A stretch of DNA of 64,000 nt from Azospirillum sp. RU38E. GTDB lineage: Bacteria; Pseudomonadota; Alphaproteobacteria; Azospirillales; Azospirillaceae. Each line of letters opens with the position of its first letter. Positions within the stretch are counted from its first letter, which is position 1. Made by a program: the position numbers and the translations under genes. Positions 31,439-41,245 of this stretch are shown here, piece after piece. The notes under the pieces are model-generated. The model had not been told where the DNA came from. It worked only from the letters and a program-made list of their open reading frames with translations, and did no database searches. The DNA lies in the NCBI RefSeq assembly GCF_900188385.1, contig NZ_FZOI01000001.1, positions 744,001 to 808,000 of the forward strand, given 5' to 3'.

Positions 31439-33514
31439 TCAGGCGGCGCGGATATTGCTCAGGAACTGGCCAATTTCCTCCCGCAGCTCTTCCGCATCGC
31501 GGGCCAGCTTGCCGGACGCGGTCAGCACATTGCCGGCGGCATCGCCGGTATCTTCCGCCGCCTGTTTCACCTCAATCAGGCCGCTGGAAATCTGCTGCGA
31601 GCCATGGGCGGCCTGCTGCACGTTGCGGGCGATCTCCGCCGTGGCGGCACCTTGTTCTTCCACGGCAGAGGCGATGGTGGTGGCGATTTCGCTGACCCGC
31701 CGGATCGTGTCTTCGATATCGCTGATGGCGGAGACGACGCCGTTTGTCGCCGACTGAATCTGCGCCACCTGGCTGGAGATATCGTCGGTGGCGCGGGCCG
31801 TCTGGCCCGCCAGATTCTTCACCTCACCGGCCACCACGGCAAAGCCCTTGCCGGCCTCCCCGGCGCGGGCAGCCTCGATGGTGGCGTTCAGGGCCAGCAG
31901 GTTGGTCTGGCCGGCAATATCGGTGATCAGCTGCACCACCTCACCGATGCGCTGGGCGGCATCGGCCAGGGTCTGCACCGTGGCGCCGGCCTGACGGACC
32001 TCACCAACGGCGGTGCCGGCGATCTTGGCGCTTTCCGCCACCTGCCGGCCGATTTCCTGGCTGGAGGAGGCGAGTTCTTCCGTGGCGGCAGCCACGGTCT
32101 GCACATTGGCCGACGTCTGGCCGGCGGCGGCGGCCGACATGGCCACCTGGCGCGTCGTCTGTTCCACGGAACCGGACATGGTGCGGGCGGTGCTGTCCAG
32201 CTCCACCGCGGCGGTGGCCAGCATCCCCAATGTTTCTGCCGACTGGCCTTCGAACCGGGCGATCAGCGCTTCCAGACGGGCGACGCGCTGGTCACGGGCC
32301 GCCGCGGCGGCGGCGGCTTCACTTTCCAGACGGCGCTGTTCCAGGGCACCCTGCTTGAACACGGTCAGACCACGGGCAATGTCCCCCACCTCGTCCGAGC
32401 GCTCGGCCCCTTCGATGGCAACCGTCAGATTGCCGCCGGCCATCTGGTTGATGGCCTGGGTGATGCGTGCCAGCGGATTAACCACGCGGCGGGTGAACAA
32501 GGTCGCCGGGGTGATCACGGCCGCCGCAATGGCCAGACACAGCAAAATGTCCAGGATGATATTGGTCCGCGCTGAGGCCACTTCCCCGGTCAGATAGTCG
32601 CGGCCAGCGGTCAGGGCCGTATCGCGCAAGTTGATGACCGTGCTTTGATTGGAAGATTGCAGCGTGCGGAAGGGGGCAACCTCCAGCCCGGTCTGACCGT
32701 CGCGGCGCATGGCGGCTTCGACCTTCTTGTAAATCTCCCCCTGGGCGGTGATGTATTTCGCCACCACCTGGTCTACAGCCGGTGCCAGGGCTTCGGGGCG
32801 GTCAACCTGACCGGCCAGCAGCTTGGTGCGCCGCCAGAGTTCGTCGACGCGGGCGCTCAGTTCGGCCAGCTTTTCAAGCTGTTCCGGTTTGGCGGGCGCG
32901 CGCATGGTAACGAACTGGGTCATCAGCGTGCTTTTCGCCCCGAGGGCCAGGCGCATATCCATTGCCACACGGGCGGTGGAGACATAATCCCCAGCGGAAT
33001 CGTCAAATTCGTTGATGTTGGTTTCCACCTGGTCCAGCGCTGCCCCCAGGGAATCCAGCAGCACCGTCAGGCGGTTGGAATAATTCTTCACCATATTCTG
33101 GTCGCGCTGGTCGGCAGGCTTGAGCCCTTCTGCCATGGCGGCACTGCGCAGCGTTTCCACATCACGACGGAAATTGTCGAACGCGGTACGCGCCTTTGCC
33201 GCATTGGCCAGATTCTGCATGACCTCGGCAGCGGCCTCCGTGGCATTCCGGCTGGCTGTGACCTGTTCCGTCATTGCCTTGCGCAGGGTCTCTTCCGCCG
33301 GCTTTTCGTTAAGCAACGCCAGATTGATGCTGCCGCGCTCAATCGCCACCAGTTCCAACACCTTAACCAGCTTGCCAGCCGCATCAATCTGCTTCAGAGC
33401 CTCACTCCCGGCATTGTAGCGGGCGATCTGGCTGCTTAGGACCAGCAACGACATGATGATGGCAATCATGCCGGTGATCGATACACAAATGATGAAGAAA
33501 TTCTTAACCCGCAT
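31439..33514 (-). CDS. Methyl-accepting chemotaxis protein
   Basis: Encodes 691 residues. A first membrane helix (about 7-28) and a second (about 318-340) bracket a large, mainly helical periplasmic domain with a [14 protein letters not shown] segment reminiscent of NIT/4-helix-bundle sensors. A HAMP domain follows at about 340-395 ('[28 protein letters not shown]'). The signalling domain has the canonical hairpin tip '[34 protein letters not shown]'. Signals should pass to CheA/CheW; no che genes are in this window. The 443-base upstream region is unusually AT-rich. Confidence 0.95.
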   Translation of the reverse strand: MRVKNFFIICVSITGMIAIIMSLLVLSSQIARYNAGSEALKQIDAAGKLVKVLELVAIERGSINLALLNEKPAEETLRKAMTEQVTASRNATEAAAEVMQNLANAAKARTAFDNFRRDVETLRSAAMAEGLKPADQRDQNMVKNYSNRLTVLLDSLGAALDQVETNINEFDDSAGDYVSTARVAMDMRLALGAKSTLMTQFVTMRAPAKPEQLEKLAELSARVDELWRRTKLLAGQVDRPEALAPAVDQVVAKYITAQGEIYKKVEAAMRRDGQTGLEVAPFRTLQSSNQSTVINLRDTALTAGRDYLTGEVASARTNIILDILLCLAIAAAVITPATLFTRRVVNPLARITQAINQMAGGNLTVAIEGAERSDEVGDIARGLTVFKQGALEQRRLESEAAAAAAARDQRVARLEALIARFEGQSAETLGMLATAAVELDSTARTMSGSVEQTTRQVAMSAAAAGQTSANVQTVAAATEELASSSQEIGRQVAESAKIAGTAVGEVRQAGATVQTLADAAQRIGEVVQLITDIAGQTNLLALNATIEAARAGEAGKGFAVVAGEVKNLAGQTARATDDISSQVAQIQSATNGVVSAISDIEDTIRRVSEIATTIASAVEEQGAATAEIARNVQQAAHGSQQISSGLIEVKQAAEDTGDAAGNVLTASGKLARDAEELREEIGQFLSNIRAA

Positions 33515-33957
33515 CTTTCTGGGTTCCGTCGACCTGGGTAAGAGAAGAAATTAGGCTCCTTATGGCACCGCGTGAATGACTTTTCTCTTTTTGAATTTGC
33601 ATATCGGCTACCGATTAAATAAGCGCCCCTTCTGTCGCAGCCATTATCCTGCCTTTAATATTTCATTAATTTATTTATTTACGAAATATAATCGTTCGTT
33701 TGAAAATCTATTTCTACTCAGTCGAAAGGAGAAAGGGCCATGACGGTACCCGTCATGGCCCTTTCTCCAAGCAACCCGATCAATCGCCTCGGCATTTAAT
33801 GATAGATATGCCAATCAGTCAGGTGGGTGTCTTGCGTCGTGCACCCGCTCTGTTCTTCATAAAAAAGCAGAGTCGCAGGTTTCTGCGCCTTTGGTCAGTC
33901 GGGGCACACGGCATATCTACAGGGGAATGCCGCCGCAGCCAGCGGCGGAAGGATGCC
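33515..33957. other. AT-rich intergenic region upstream of the chemoreceptor
   Basis: No convincing gene. Roughly 33580-33720 is strongly AT-rich compared with the rest of the window and should contain the chemoreceptor promoter on the minus strand. A 13-base hairpin ATCGG-CTA-CCGAT lies at about 33603-33615. A long perfect palindrome is at 33728-33768. The remaining 33769-33957 shows only a short GC hairpin close to the end of the M48 gene (CCGCCGC/GCGGCGG). Confidence 0.6.
33728..33768 (-). terminator. Perfect 19 bp hairpin, probable terminator of the M48 gene
   Basis: The left arm (33728-33746) and right arm (33750-33768) are exact inverses around a three-base loop. Read on the minus strand the stem is followed by TTTCGAC. 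It lies 190 bases beyond the M48 stop and 214 before the chemoreceptor start. The very perfect, long stem is unusual for a simple terminator. Confidence 0.6.
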
Positions 33958-35331
33958 TCAGTTGGTCATCCCCGCCCTGCTTTCCACCATCACCCTGATA
34001 TCCTGCGCGCGAATCCATTCCGGCGATCCGGCCGGCAAAAGCCGTTCGGCCCGGTCGGCGTGGAACTTGGCGGCGCGGATATCGCCCCGCGCCAGCGCCT
34101 CTTCCGCCCGCGCATAGGCAAGCTGTGGCTGCCGGTCGGCCCGGCTATAGGCGCTGGACAGCAGGCGCCAGACCAGGGCGGAGCCGGGTTCCTGGCGGGC
34201 GGCGGCATTCAGGTGGCCGATGGCCTCATCCAGGAAACGGTCATCCCCGACCTCCAGCAGCGCATGACCGAGCGAGGCGCGCAGCAGGCCGGATTCCGGG
34301 TCCAGCCGCACCGATTCCCGATAAGGGATCACGGCATCGGCGGGGCGGCCATCCTCAAACAGGATCTGCCCCTTCAATTCATAGAAATAGGCGTTGTTCT
34401 TTTCCTGGGCGATCAGCCCGTCGGTCAGGTTCAGGGCCTCGCTGGTGCGGCCCTTCTGGTAGAGCGCGATGGCCCGGCCATAGCGGGCGGGCAAGGCATT
34501 ATCCTTGGCATCATAATGGCGCAGCGCTTGATCGGGCCGCAGGAAGCCCATCAGCTTGGCCACCATCCGTTCATGCTTGTCGTAGAATTCCTCCGGGAAG
34601 CGCTTGCCGTTATTCTTCGACTGGGTTTCCACGAAATAACGGATGGCCTGGATACGATTCTGGGTCAGCGGGTGGGTGCGGACAAATTCAACCTGCCGGT
34701 TTTCCGGCAGCAATTCCTGCCCGGCCAGCTTCTGCATCATGGCCAGCAGCCCTTCCGAGCTCCAGCCATTCTTTTCCAGATAGACGGTGGCGGCGGCGTC
34801 GGCGGAACCTTCCTGGGCACGGGTGAAGGCGAAGAAGGTGCGCATCGCCGCTTCCTGCCCGCCGCCCAGCACGCCCATGCCGATATCCGACCGGCCGGCG
34901 CCCAGGGCTGCCGCCAGACCCAACAGGGTGAAGATGGTGGCGATGGTGGCGGCGTCCGACATGGCATCGCTGCTGCGGGCCAGATGGCCGCCGGCAATAT
35001 GGCCCGTCTCGTGCGCCGTCACCCCGATCAGTTCCGGCAGGGTGGTATCCATCAGGAAGCCGGTATGGAAGAACATGTTCTGTCCGCCGGCGACGAAGGC
35101 GTTCAGCGAATCCGCCCGCACCAGCCCGATCGTCACCGCCTCCGGCACCACGCCGGCGGCATTGAAGATGGGGGTGGCGTAGTCGCGCAATATATGCTCG
35201 ATTTCGGTGTCGCGGATGAAACTGATCGACTGTTGCGCCATCGCTGGCTGCACGATCAGGGTCGCCGAGATCAGCAAGGCCACGGCCGTCCTGGCAATCC
35301 GCTTTGGAATCGCAAACATGAGTCTATCCAT
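33958..35331 (-). CDS. M48-family periplasmic metalloprotease with TPR domain (BepA-like)
   Basis: Encodes 457 residues. A signal peptide ends near 'VQPAMAQQ'. The zinc site is His107-Glu-x-x-His111 in 'TAHETGHIAGGHLAR', with the third ligand in 'AQEGSADAAA'. The C-terminal half (about 290-450) has TPR-like helices ('ALYQKGRTSEALNLTDGLIAQ', 'EDGRPADAVIPYRESVRLDPES'). E. coli BepA, with the same layout, processes outer-membrane proteins and LptD, so a quality-control role is likely. ATG 35331 has GAGGGG upstream; ATG 35319 is also possible. Its 5' end overlaps that of the divergent aminotransferase gene. Confidence 0.9.
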   Translation of the reverse strand: MDRLMFAIPKRIARTAVALLISATLIVQPAMAQQSISFIRDTEIEHILRDYATPIFNAAGVVPEAVTIGLVRADSLNAFVAGGQNMFFHTGFLMDTTLPELIGVTAHETGHIAGGHLARSSDAMSDAATIATIFTLLGLAAALGAGRSDIGMGVLGGGQEAAMRTFFAFTRAQEGSADAAATVYLEKNGWSSEGLLAMMQKLAGQELLPENRQVEFVRTHPLTQNRIQAIRYFVETQSKNNGKRFPEEFYDKHERMVAKLMGFLRPDQALRHYDAKDNALPARYGRAIALYQKGRTSEALNLTDGLIAQEKNNAYFYELKGQILFEDGRPADAVIPYRESVRLDPESGLLRASLGHALLEVGDDRFLDEAIGHLNAAARQEPGSALVWRLLSSAYSRADRQPQLAYARAEEALARGDIRAAKFHADRAERLLPAGSPEWIRAQDIRVMVESRAGMTN

Positions 35332-36556
35332 TGCCAACGCCCCTCAGCCCGACACTAGCCATGAAAATTGGGGCGAGGGAAGGGCGCAGTTCAAGGGGCA
35401 GGGGACGAATTGGGCGGCATCGGCGCGCGGTACTGTCGCACCCTTCATCGTGATGGAGGTGATGCGCGCCGCCAATGAGCGGGCGGCGGCCGGCGGTGAC
35501 GTGCTGCATCTGGAAATCGGCCAGCCCAGCACGCCCGCCCCGCCCAAGGTGATTGCGGCGGCGCGGGCCGCCCTGGATGCCGACAAGATCGGCTATACCG
35601 ATGCCTTCGGCGTGCCGGTGCTGCGCGAGGCAATTGCCCGCTGGTACCGTGATCGCTATGGCGTGTCGGTACCGGCCGAGCGCATCGCCGTCACCACTGG
35701 TTCATCGGCCGGGTTCCTGCTGGGCTTTCTGGCGGCGTTCGAGCCGGGGGATCGGGTGGCCCTGGCGTCCCCCGGCTATCCCGCCTATCGCAATATCCTG
35801 AAGGCCCTGGGGCTGGAGGCGGTGGAGATTGAGACGGGGCCGGACACCCGGTTCCAGCCCACCCCGGCGCAACTGGCCGCACTGGACCGGCCGGTGCGCG
35901 GGCTGATCGTGGCCAGCCCGTCCAACCCCGCCGGCACCATGCTGTCCCCGGCGGCGCTGGGCGAACTGGCGCACTGGTGCGAAGAAAATGGTGTCCGGCT
36001 GGTCAGTGATGAAATTTACCATGGGATTGAGTTCGGCCCGGTGCCGGCCCAGACGGCGCTGGCTTTTTCCGACCGTGCCATCATCATCAACAGCTTCAGC
36101 AAATATTTCAGCATGACCGGCTGGCGGCTGGGCTGGATGGTTGTGCCGCCGGAACTGGTGCGGGCGGCCGAATGTCTGGCGCAGAACCTCTATATTTCCG
36201 CCCCCACCCTGTCGCAATATGCCGCCGTGGCGGCGTTCGACAGTGTGGCGGAGGCCGACGGCCATGTTGCCCGCTATCGCCGCAGCCGCGACCTGTTGTT
36301 GAACGAATTGCCAAAGGCCGGCTTCGACCGGCTGGCCCCGGCCGACGGGGCCTTTTATCTTTATGCCGATATCAGCGGTCTGACCGATGACAGCGAGGCG
36401 TTTTGCCGCCGCATTCTGGCTGAAACCGGGGTGGCCCTGACGCCGGGTCTGGATTTCGATCCCGCCCGCGGCCGCCATTTTCTGCGCATCAGCTTCGCTG
36501 CGTCGGAAGCGGAGGTGGCGGAGGCCGCCCGCCGGCTGGTGGCATGGCGGCGGTAG
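35318..36556 (+). CDS. Class I/II PLP-dependent aminotransferase
   Basis: Encodes 412 residues. Fold type I motifs: 'DVLHLEIGQPSTPAP', 'IGYTDAFGVPVLREAIA', 'VASPSNPAGTML', 'LVSDEIYHGIEF', and the PLP lysine at about 262 in 'NSFSKYFSMTGWRLGW'. 'RISFAASEAEV' contains the substrate-carboxylate Arg. The amino acid used cannot be named. ATG 35318 is the only start codon before the conserved 'TVAPFIVMEVM' segment, so the first ~65 residues are a long variable leader, and the gene overlaps the divergent M48 start by about 14 bases. Confidence 0.88.
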   Translation: MSLSIANAPQPDTSHENWGEGRAQFKGQGTNWAASARGTVAPFIVMEVMRAANERAAAGGDVLHLEIGQPSTPAPPKVIAAARAALDADKIGYTDAFGVPVLREAIARWYRDRYGVSVPAERIAVTTGSSAGFLLGFLAAFEPGDRVALASPGYPAYRNILKALGLEAVEIETGPDTRFQPTPAQLAALDRPVRGLIVASPSNPAGTMLSPAALGELAHWCEENGVRLVSDEIYHGIEFGPVPAQTALAFSDRAIIINSFSKYFSMTGWRLGWMVVPPELVRAAECLAQNLYISAPTLSQYAAVAAFDSVAEADGHVARYRRSRDLLLNELPKAGFDRLAPADGAFYLYADISGLTDDSEAFCRRILAETGVALTPGLDFDPARGRHFLRISFAASEAEVAEAARRLVAWRR

Positions 36557-36581
36557 AGTCTGTCTGAAATGCTTTCCCTTT

Positions 36582-36666
36582 CCGTCACCCCGGCGCAGGC
36601 CGGGGTCCAGGTTCGTAGAGCAAAGCGCTTGTGCCCCCTGGACCCCGGCCTGCGCCGGGGTGACGG
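36582..36666. repeat. Dispersed palindromic repeat, paired arms (copy 2)
   Basis: The left arm (36582-36611, CCGTCACCCCGGCG...GGGGTCCAGG) and inverted right arm (36637-36666) are separated by 25 bases and match near-perfectly. It lies between convergent genes and could act as a shared transcription barrier. It is the same family as 17637-17759 and 49032-49061. Confidence 0.82.
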
Positions 36667-36719
36667 TGGGTACTCAACCTGAAAACGACAGACGCTGCCG
36701 CCTTCCGCCCCAATCTTCT

Positions 36720-39017
36720 TTAAAACCGCACCTCCCCCACCACGCCAAAGGCGCGCGGGTCGCCCAGATTGGCCCACTGATAATTGACATAGCGGCCGGA
36801 ATAATAATCCTGGTCCAGCAGGTTGGTGACATAGGCATAGACGCCGAACTGCTCCGTCTCGTACCCGACCTTGGCGCCCACCAGCAGACGGGCGCTGTTC
36901 AGCCGGTCATCCTGGATGGCGATTTCCGAATAGGAATCGGTGGTGTAATTGGCGTTCACGTTGACATAGAGGCCGCTTTCATCCCGCCAGGTGCCGCCAC
37001 CGGCAATCGTCCAGTGTGGGGCAAAGCGGAATTCATATCCGGCCAAGTTGCGGGCGGTCAGCCCGCTGCCATAGGAGAAATCATCAAACTTGGTGCGGGT
37101 ATAGCCGACCGAGCCATAGACCGACAGCGCATCGGAGACGATGTAATTGGTCTCCAACTCCGCCCCATAGAGGTGGGAGGAACCGGCATTTTCCGTCTGC
37201 GTGTCATAAACATTGCCGGACAGCTGGATGGAGACCTGCTGATCCTTGAAATCCATATAGAAGGCGTTGGCATTCACCGTCAGCCGCTTGTCCAGCCATT
37301 GGCTGCGCAGCGACAATTCATAGTTCCAGACATATTCCGGATCATACTCCACCACCGAAGCACGGGCGGTATTGATCATCACGCCACCGGAACGATAGCC
37401 GCGCTGGGCGACAAAGCTGGTGGACAGGTCCGGTGTCCATTCATAGGTGACGCCGGCCTTGGGCAGGAAGGCCCCGAAATCCACTGATTTTTCCGGCTGG
37501 GTGGAACTGGCGGCGCGGGCTTGGCGTGCCAGTTCGCCATTGATGCCAGTAATGATGGTGCTGACCGGGGCGGTGAAGCCGGCCGGGTTGGGCAGGGTGG
37601 ACAGGATGGTGACCCTGTTATCCACGCTGCGCGTCTGCTTCTCCTTATCCCAGCGGAAGCCGCCCAGAAGCTTCAGCTTGTCGGTCACCGTATAGGTGGC
37701 GTCGGCAAACAGGGCATAGGATTCCACATCCTCGGGCGTGTCTTGCAGCGAGCGCAGCCGGACATCGGTGGGGTAGAGCGCGATCACGCTGTTGGCCAAG
37801 CTCTGCGGCAGGCCATAGCCGCCCTGCGCCGGCGGGGCCACCAGCAGGCCGGCAAGGCCGGCCCGGGCCAGGCTGAGCCCGACGCCGGTGTCGGATTTAT
37901 CATGGCTGCGGCTTTTGGCGTAATAGAGCCCGGCCACACCGGTTAACCCGCCAAGATCCAGATTGGCCCGTACTTCCTGCGACAGGCTGCGGGCACGATC
38001 CCCCAGAACGCCCGTTGCCTCAGGCTTGGCCGTGCGGTCATTGTCGCTGGCATAATTATATTTCACCAGGCTCCAGGTGGTCAGCGCCGTCAGGCTGACT
38101 TCCGGGGACAGGCTGTAGCTGGCATCCAGCGTGGCCATGTCGGTGCCGACCTTGGTGCGGGTCTCGGCATCGAAAAAGGCCAGCCGGTCCTTGAACGGGT
38201 TGGGTGTGCTGATATCAGTGTAATTCTCGCCCAGGAAATTCTTGGCGTGGCTGGCATTGAGCTTCACCACCAGATCGGGCAGGCCCGCCGGGGTGAACAG
38301 CAGCTTGGCGCGGTAATTTTCCAGCCGCTTGTAATCGGCATGGTCGTTGCGGGTGACGTTGCGGATATAGCCGTCGCTGTCCGCCCGTTCGGCAGACAGG
38401 CGGAAGGCCAGCACATCTTCCACCAGACCGCCGCCAACGGCAGCGGCATATTCCCGCCGGCCGCCTTCACCAACGATCAGCCGGGCCTTGCCCTTGTAAT
38501 CAAAGTTGGGATCTTCGGTGGTGACGATGATCGCCCCCGCCAGGGCGTTGCGGCCCTGCATGGTGGATTGCGGCCCGCGCAGGATTTCTACCTGCTTCAC
38601 ATCCCACATATTGATGGAATTGAAGGTGATGGCCCGGCGCGGCATTGCCGCCCCATCAACATAGACCGTCGCCATCGACCCCGACCCGGCACCGGAGACG
38701 TTCCAGCTATCCATGCCCCGGATGGAGAAGCCGCGCCCTTCGCGCCCGGCCACATTGGCGGCGCGCAGCAGCACGTCGTTCAGGCTGGTCAGCAGCTCAT
38801 TCTCGATCTGCTCCTTGCCGATGACCTTCACGCTGGTGGGCGTGTCCTGCACCGATCGGGCCTGTTTTTCCCCGGTGACGATGATTTCTTCTACGGCGCC
38901 GGCTTCAGCCACCTGGGTTTCCTGCGCCTGGGCGATCACACCGGCCAACAGGGCGACAAGGGCCGCACCGGCCCGCATCAGGTTCTTCTGCAATTCCCAC
39001 TCCTGTATGAGGTGCAT
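36720..39017 (-). CDS. TonB-dependent outer-membrane receptor (iron/siderophore type)
   Basis: Encodes about 765 residues. A signal sequence ('LMRAGAALVALLAGVIAQAQ') is followed by the TonB box region 'VEEIIVTGEK', a plug domain ('SFSIRGMDSW'-type, 'VEILRGPQSTMQGRNALAGAI') and a 22-strand-type barrel ending in an aromatic 'GVVGEVRF'. It sits last in a three-gene operon with a PepSY protein, after a candidate Fur box, which argues for siderophore or another iron-chelate ligand. ATG 39017 gives an ordinary signal peptide; ATG 38978 is also possible. Confidence 0.9.
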   Translation of the reverse strand: MHLIQEWELQKNLMRAGAALVALLAGVIAQAQETQVAEAGAVEEIIVTGEKQARSVQDTPTSVKVIGKEQIENELLTSLNDVLLRAANVAGREGRGFSIRGMDSWNVSGAGSGSMATVYVDGAAMPRRAITFNSINMWDVKQVEILRGPQSTMQGRNALAGAIIVTTEDPNFDYKGKARLIVGEGGRREYAAAVGGGLVEDVLAFRLSAERADSDGYIRNVTRNDHADYKRLENYRAKLLFTPAGLPDLVVKLNASHAKNFLGENYTDISTPNPFKDRLAFFDAETRTKVGTDMATLDASYSLSPEVSLTALTTWSLVKYNYASDNDRTAKPEATGVLGDRARSLSQEVRANLDLGGLTGVAGLYYAKSRSHDKSDTGVGLSLARAGLAGLLVAPPAQGGYGLPQSLANSVIALYPTDVRLRSLQDTPEDVESYALFADATYTVTDKLKLLGGFRWDKEKQTRSVDNRVTILSTLPNPAGFTAPVSTIITGINGELARQARAASSTQPEKSVDFGAFLPKAGVTYEWTPDLSTSFVAQRGYRSGGVMINTARASVVEYDPEYVWNYELSLRSQWLDKRLTVNANAFYMDFKDQQVSIQLSGNVYDTQTENAGSSHLYGAELETNYIVSDALSVYGSVGYTRTKFDDFSYGSGLTARNLAGYEFRFAPHWTIAGGGTWRDESGLYVNVNANYTTDSYSEIAIQDDRLNSARLLVGAKVGYETEQFGVYAYVTNLLDQDYYSGRYVNYQWANLGDPRAFGVVGEVRF

Positions 39018-39117
39018 GGTGGGCGACTTGTTCTGATTGTCAGTCGCAATTTCCGGCCATGCGAGATTGAGGCGGGCCGCTGCCACCGGCCCGCTGTTTA
39101 TTTGGTTATTCGCCGTC

Positions 39118-40617
39118 TCAGGCCCGGCCGGTCTGGGCCAGTGCCGTGCCACCCTTCCATTGCCAGGCCAGGGTCAGGCCGATGGCACCGGCGGCCAGCA
39201 GCAGGGCGCCATCGATCCACCACATCATCGGGTCGCCGGCCCCCTGCCAGCGCAGCCCATGGCTGACCGCCAGCAGGACCAGCAGCAATGCGGTGACCAG
39301 CCGCAGCCGGAAGGAGAGCAGCGCCGCCTCCCAGCGCAGGGCGGCCAGGGCCAGCACGGCCAGGGTGCTGGCCCAGAAAACCGGGATGGGCGGCCAGCCC
39401 GCCGCCAGCGCGGTGAGGGCGGAAACGGTGAAGGCGATGGGCTGGCCCCAGAAGATGGCGGCCCAGACCCGTTCCCAATGTGGGGCCGGATTGCCCCGGT
39501 CGCGCCGGCGCGCCAGCCAGATGGTGATGCCGGTGGAGGTGACCAGACAGATGGCGATGCCCAGCACGCCATAGGCCAGCTTTACCGGCAATCCACCGAA
39601 ACTGCCGAAATGCAGCGGCTGCATCGCCGCCAGGGTCTGCATCCCGACCGTCCCCTTGTCATAGCCGCCAACCCAGATCAGCTTGCCGGCCGCATCGAAG
39701 CGGTAGCGGTCGGTATAGGCAAGCTGGTGTGGGTCATGGGCGGCAATCATGGCCATCTGGCCGGCGGTGCCGACATGATCGATATGAAGGAAGACCGGTC
39801 GCGCATCGGGCGCGCGCTCCCACATCTGGGCCAGCATCGGCGCCACGGCGGGAATGGGGGCAGGGCGTTCATCTTCCGTCGCCTGCGGCCCCAAAACCGC
39901 CAGAATGGCCTTCTCCGTATCGCCATTATAGGCGGCATAGGCCAGCACCAGCGTTACCAGCCCCGCCAGTCCCAGAAAGGCACCGGATAGGGAAATGGCG
40001 ATGTGAAAGGGCAGGCCCCAGACCGACAGGCGGTTATGGATATCGGCTTCCTGCAGGCGGCGGGAGCCGCCCAGCCGCAGGGAGAAGGCATCGCGGAAAA
40101 TGCGCGGATGCGAAATGATGCCGGACATCACCAGTGACAGCAGGGCCACACCGGAAATGCCGACCAGATAGATGCCCCAGCTGCCGCCATGGAAGGAATA
40201 ATGGTGCCGGCGCATGAATTCCGTCCAGCCCTCCACCTGCGGTCGGGTCAGATTACCGTCGGCATCCGCATACCAATGCGCTTCCTTGCCGCTATCATGA
40301 TCGTGATATTCGGCACTCAGCCGGGGCAGCTCCGCCCTGGGCAGGCGCAGGGTGACTTCATGCAATGCCTGATCCTCACGGGCCTTGGCCACGATGTGAT
40401 CAAGCGTTCGCTGGATGACAACGTCGTCGGCATTCGTCACCAGGGGGGCGTCCGGTTCCTCCCAGCGCAGCAATTCCTCATGGAACACGGCCACCGTGCC
40501 GGAGAAGCAGACCAGCAGGATCAGGGCGGCAAAGGCGATGCCCAGGGCCGAATGGCCGGCCAGCATGGAGCGGACGAAGCTGCTGCCGGCCTCCTGGTTT
40601 TGTGTGATCCGGCTCAT
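39118..40617 (-). CDS. PepSY-associated membrane protein (siderophore-iron reductase type)
   Basis: Encodes 499 residues. An N-terminal membrane helix with 'LAGHSALGIAFAALILLVCFSGTVAVFHEEL' is the family hallmark, followed by a PepSY periplasmic part, 'HYSFHGGSWGIYLVGISGVALLSLVMSGIISHPRIFRD' and further membrane helices at about 205-230, 350-372 and a C-terminal cluster. Relatives sit beside TonB receptors and are thought to reduce ferric siderophores using haem held by membrane His residues (family knowledge). Its ATG overlaps the upstream stop (TGATG). Confidence 0.88.
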   Translation of the reverse strand: MSRITQNQEAGSSFVRSMLAGHSALGIAFAALILLVCFSGTVAVFHEELLRWEEPDAPLVTNADDVVIQRTLDHIVAKAREDQALHEVTLRLPRAELPRLSAEYHDHDSGKEAHWYADADGNLTRPQVEGWTEFMRRHHYSFHGGSWGIYLVGISGVALLSLVMSGIISHPRIFRDAFSLRLGGSRRLQEADIHNRLSVWGLPFHIAISLSGAFLGLAGLVTLVLAYAAYNGDTEKAILAVLGPQATEDERPAPIPAVAPMLAQMWERAPDARPVFLHIDHVGTAGQMAMIAAHDPHQLAYTDRYRFDAAGKLIWVGGYDKGTVGMQTLAAMQPLHFGSFGGLPVKLAYGVLGIAICLVTSTGITIWLARRRDRGNPAPHWERVWAAIFWGQPIAFTVSALTALAAGWPPIPVFWASTLAVLALAALRWEAALLSFRLRLVTALLLVLLAVSHGLRWQGAGDPMMWWIDGALLLAAGAIGLTLAWQWKGGTALAQTGRA

Positions 40618-41180
40618 CAAACGGTTCCCTTAAACAGTAGCGGCAGCAGGGCGACGGCATAGCCGGCAATGGCCGTACCGCTCAGCACCATGGCAGAGCG
40701 GATGACGCGGCCATCGCATAGGGTCCAGGCCATGCAGCCAGCCCAGACCAGCGGCACCAGCGTGGCGCCGATCACCAGCCGCGTCTGTTCCACCATCGGC
40801 GCCTGCATGGCGACCGCAATGCCAATGCCGATGGAAGCGACAGCCCCCAGCGGCCCCGCCAGGATGAAGCGCACGACACCGCGGCCGAATTTCGGCTTGC
40901 GCTCCTCCGGCGTGGCGGTGACCCGGCGGGCCCGCGCCGGCCGGATTTCCATATTGGCACCAACGAAGAGATAGCCGGCCAGACACAGGCAGGTGATGCC
41001 CAGGGGAATCCCCACCTCTGCCCCAGCCGCCATCGACCATGCCCACAGGGTCGCCAGCACCAGGGCAATCCCCAGCGCCAGCGCCGCCCAGCGGGCTTGA
41101 TCCTGCCGCGCCCAGGCAAGGCGGAAGCCCGCCAATGCCGCCGCAGACAGGACAAAGCCCAGACCCGCCATCCATGTCAT
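40617..41180 (-). CDS. Multi-span membrane protein of iron-uptake operon
   Basis: Encodes about 187 residues with five to six hydrophobic helices (near residues 1-20, 30-48, 53-75, 100-122, 130-155 and 160-182) and a basic cytoplasmic loop ('RPARARRVTATPEERKPKFGRG'). Similar small proteins precede PepSY genes in TonB-receptor operons; their function is not established. ATG 41180 has a TTGGGGAA site nine bases upstream. ATG 41216 is a longer alternative without a clear site. The stop is coupled to the PepSY start. Confidence 0.65.
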   Translation of the reverse strand: MTWMAGLGFVLSAAALAGFRLAWARQDQARWAALALGIALVLATLWAWSMAAGAEVGIPLGITCLCLAGYLFVGANMEIRPARARRVTATPEERKPKFGRGVVRFILAGPLGAVASIGIGIAVAMQAPMVEQTRLVIGATLVPLVWAGCMAWTLCDGRVIRSAMVLSGTAIAGYAVALLPLLFKGTV

Positions 41181-41245
41181 CGCAATGGTTCCCCAACCAG
41201 AATTGCCGGGAAACATACGCCAGCCGGGCGCTTACGCAATAGGAA

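Noticed and set aside
33601-33608. A flagellar sigma-28-like -10 (GCCGATAT on the minus strand) upstream of the chemoreceptor
   Set aside because: The matching -35 TAAA is missing at the required distance, so this is probably half of the small ATCGG/CCGAT hairpin.
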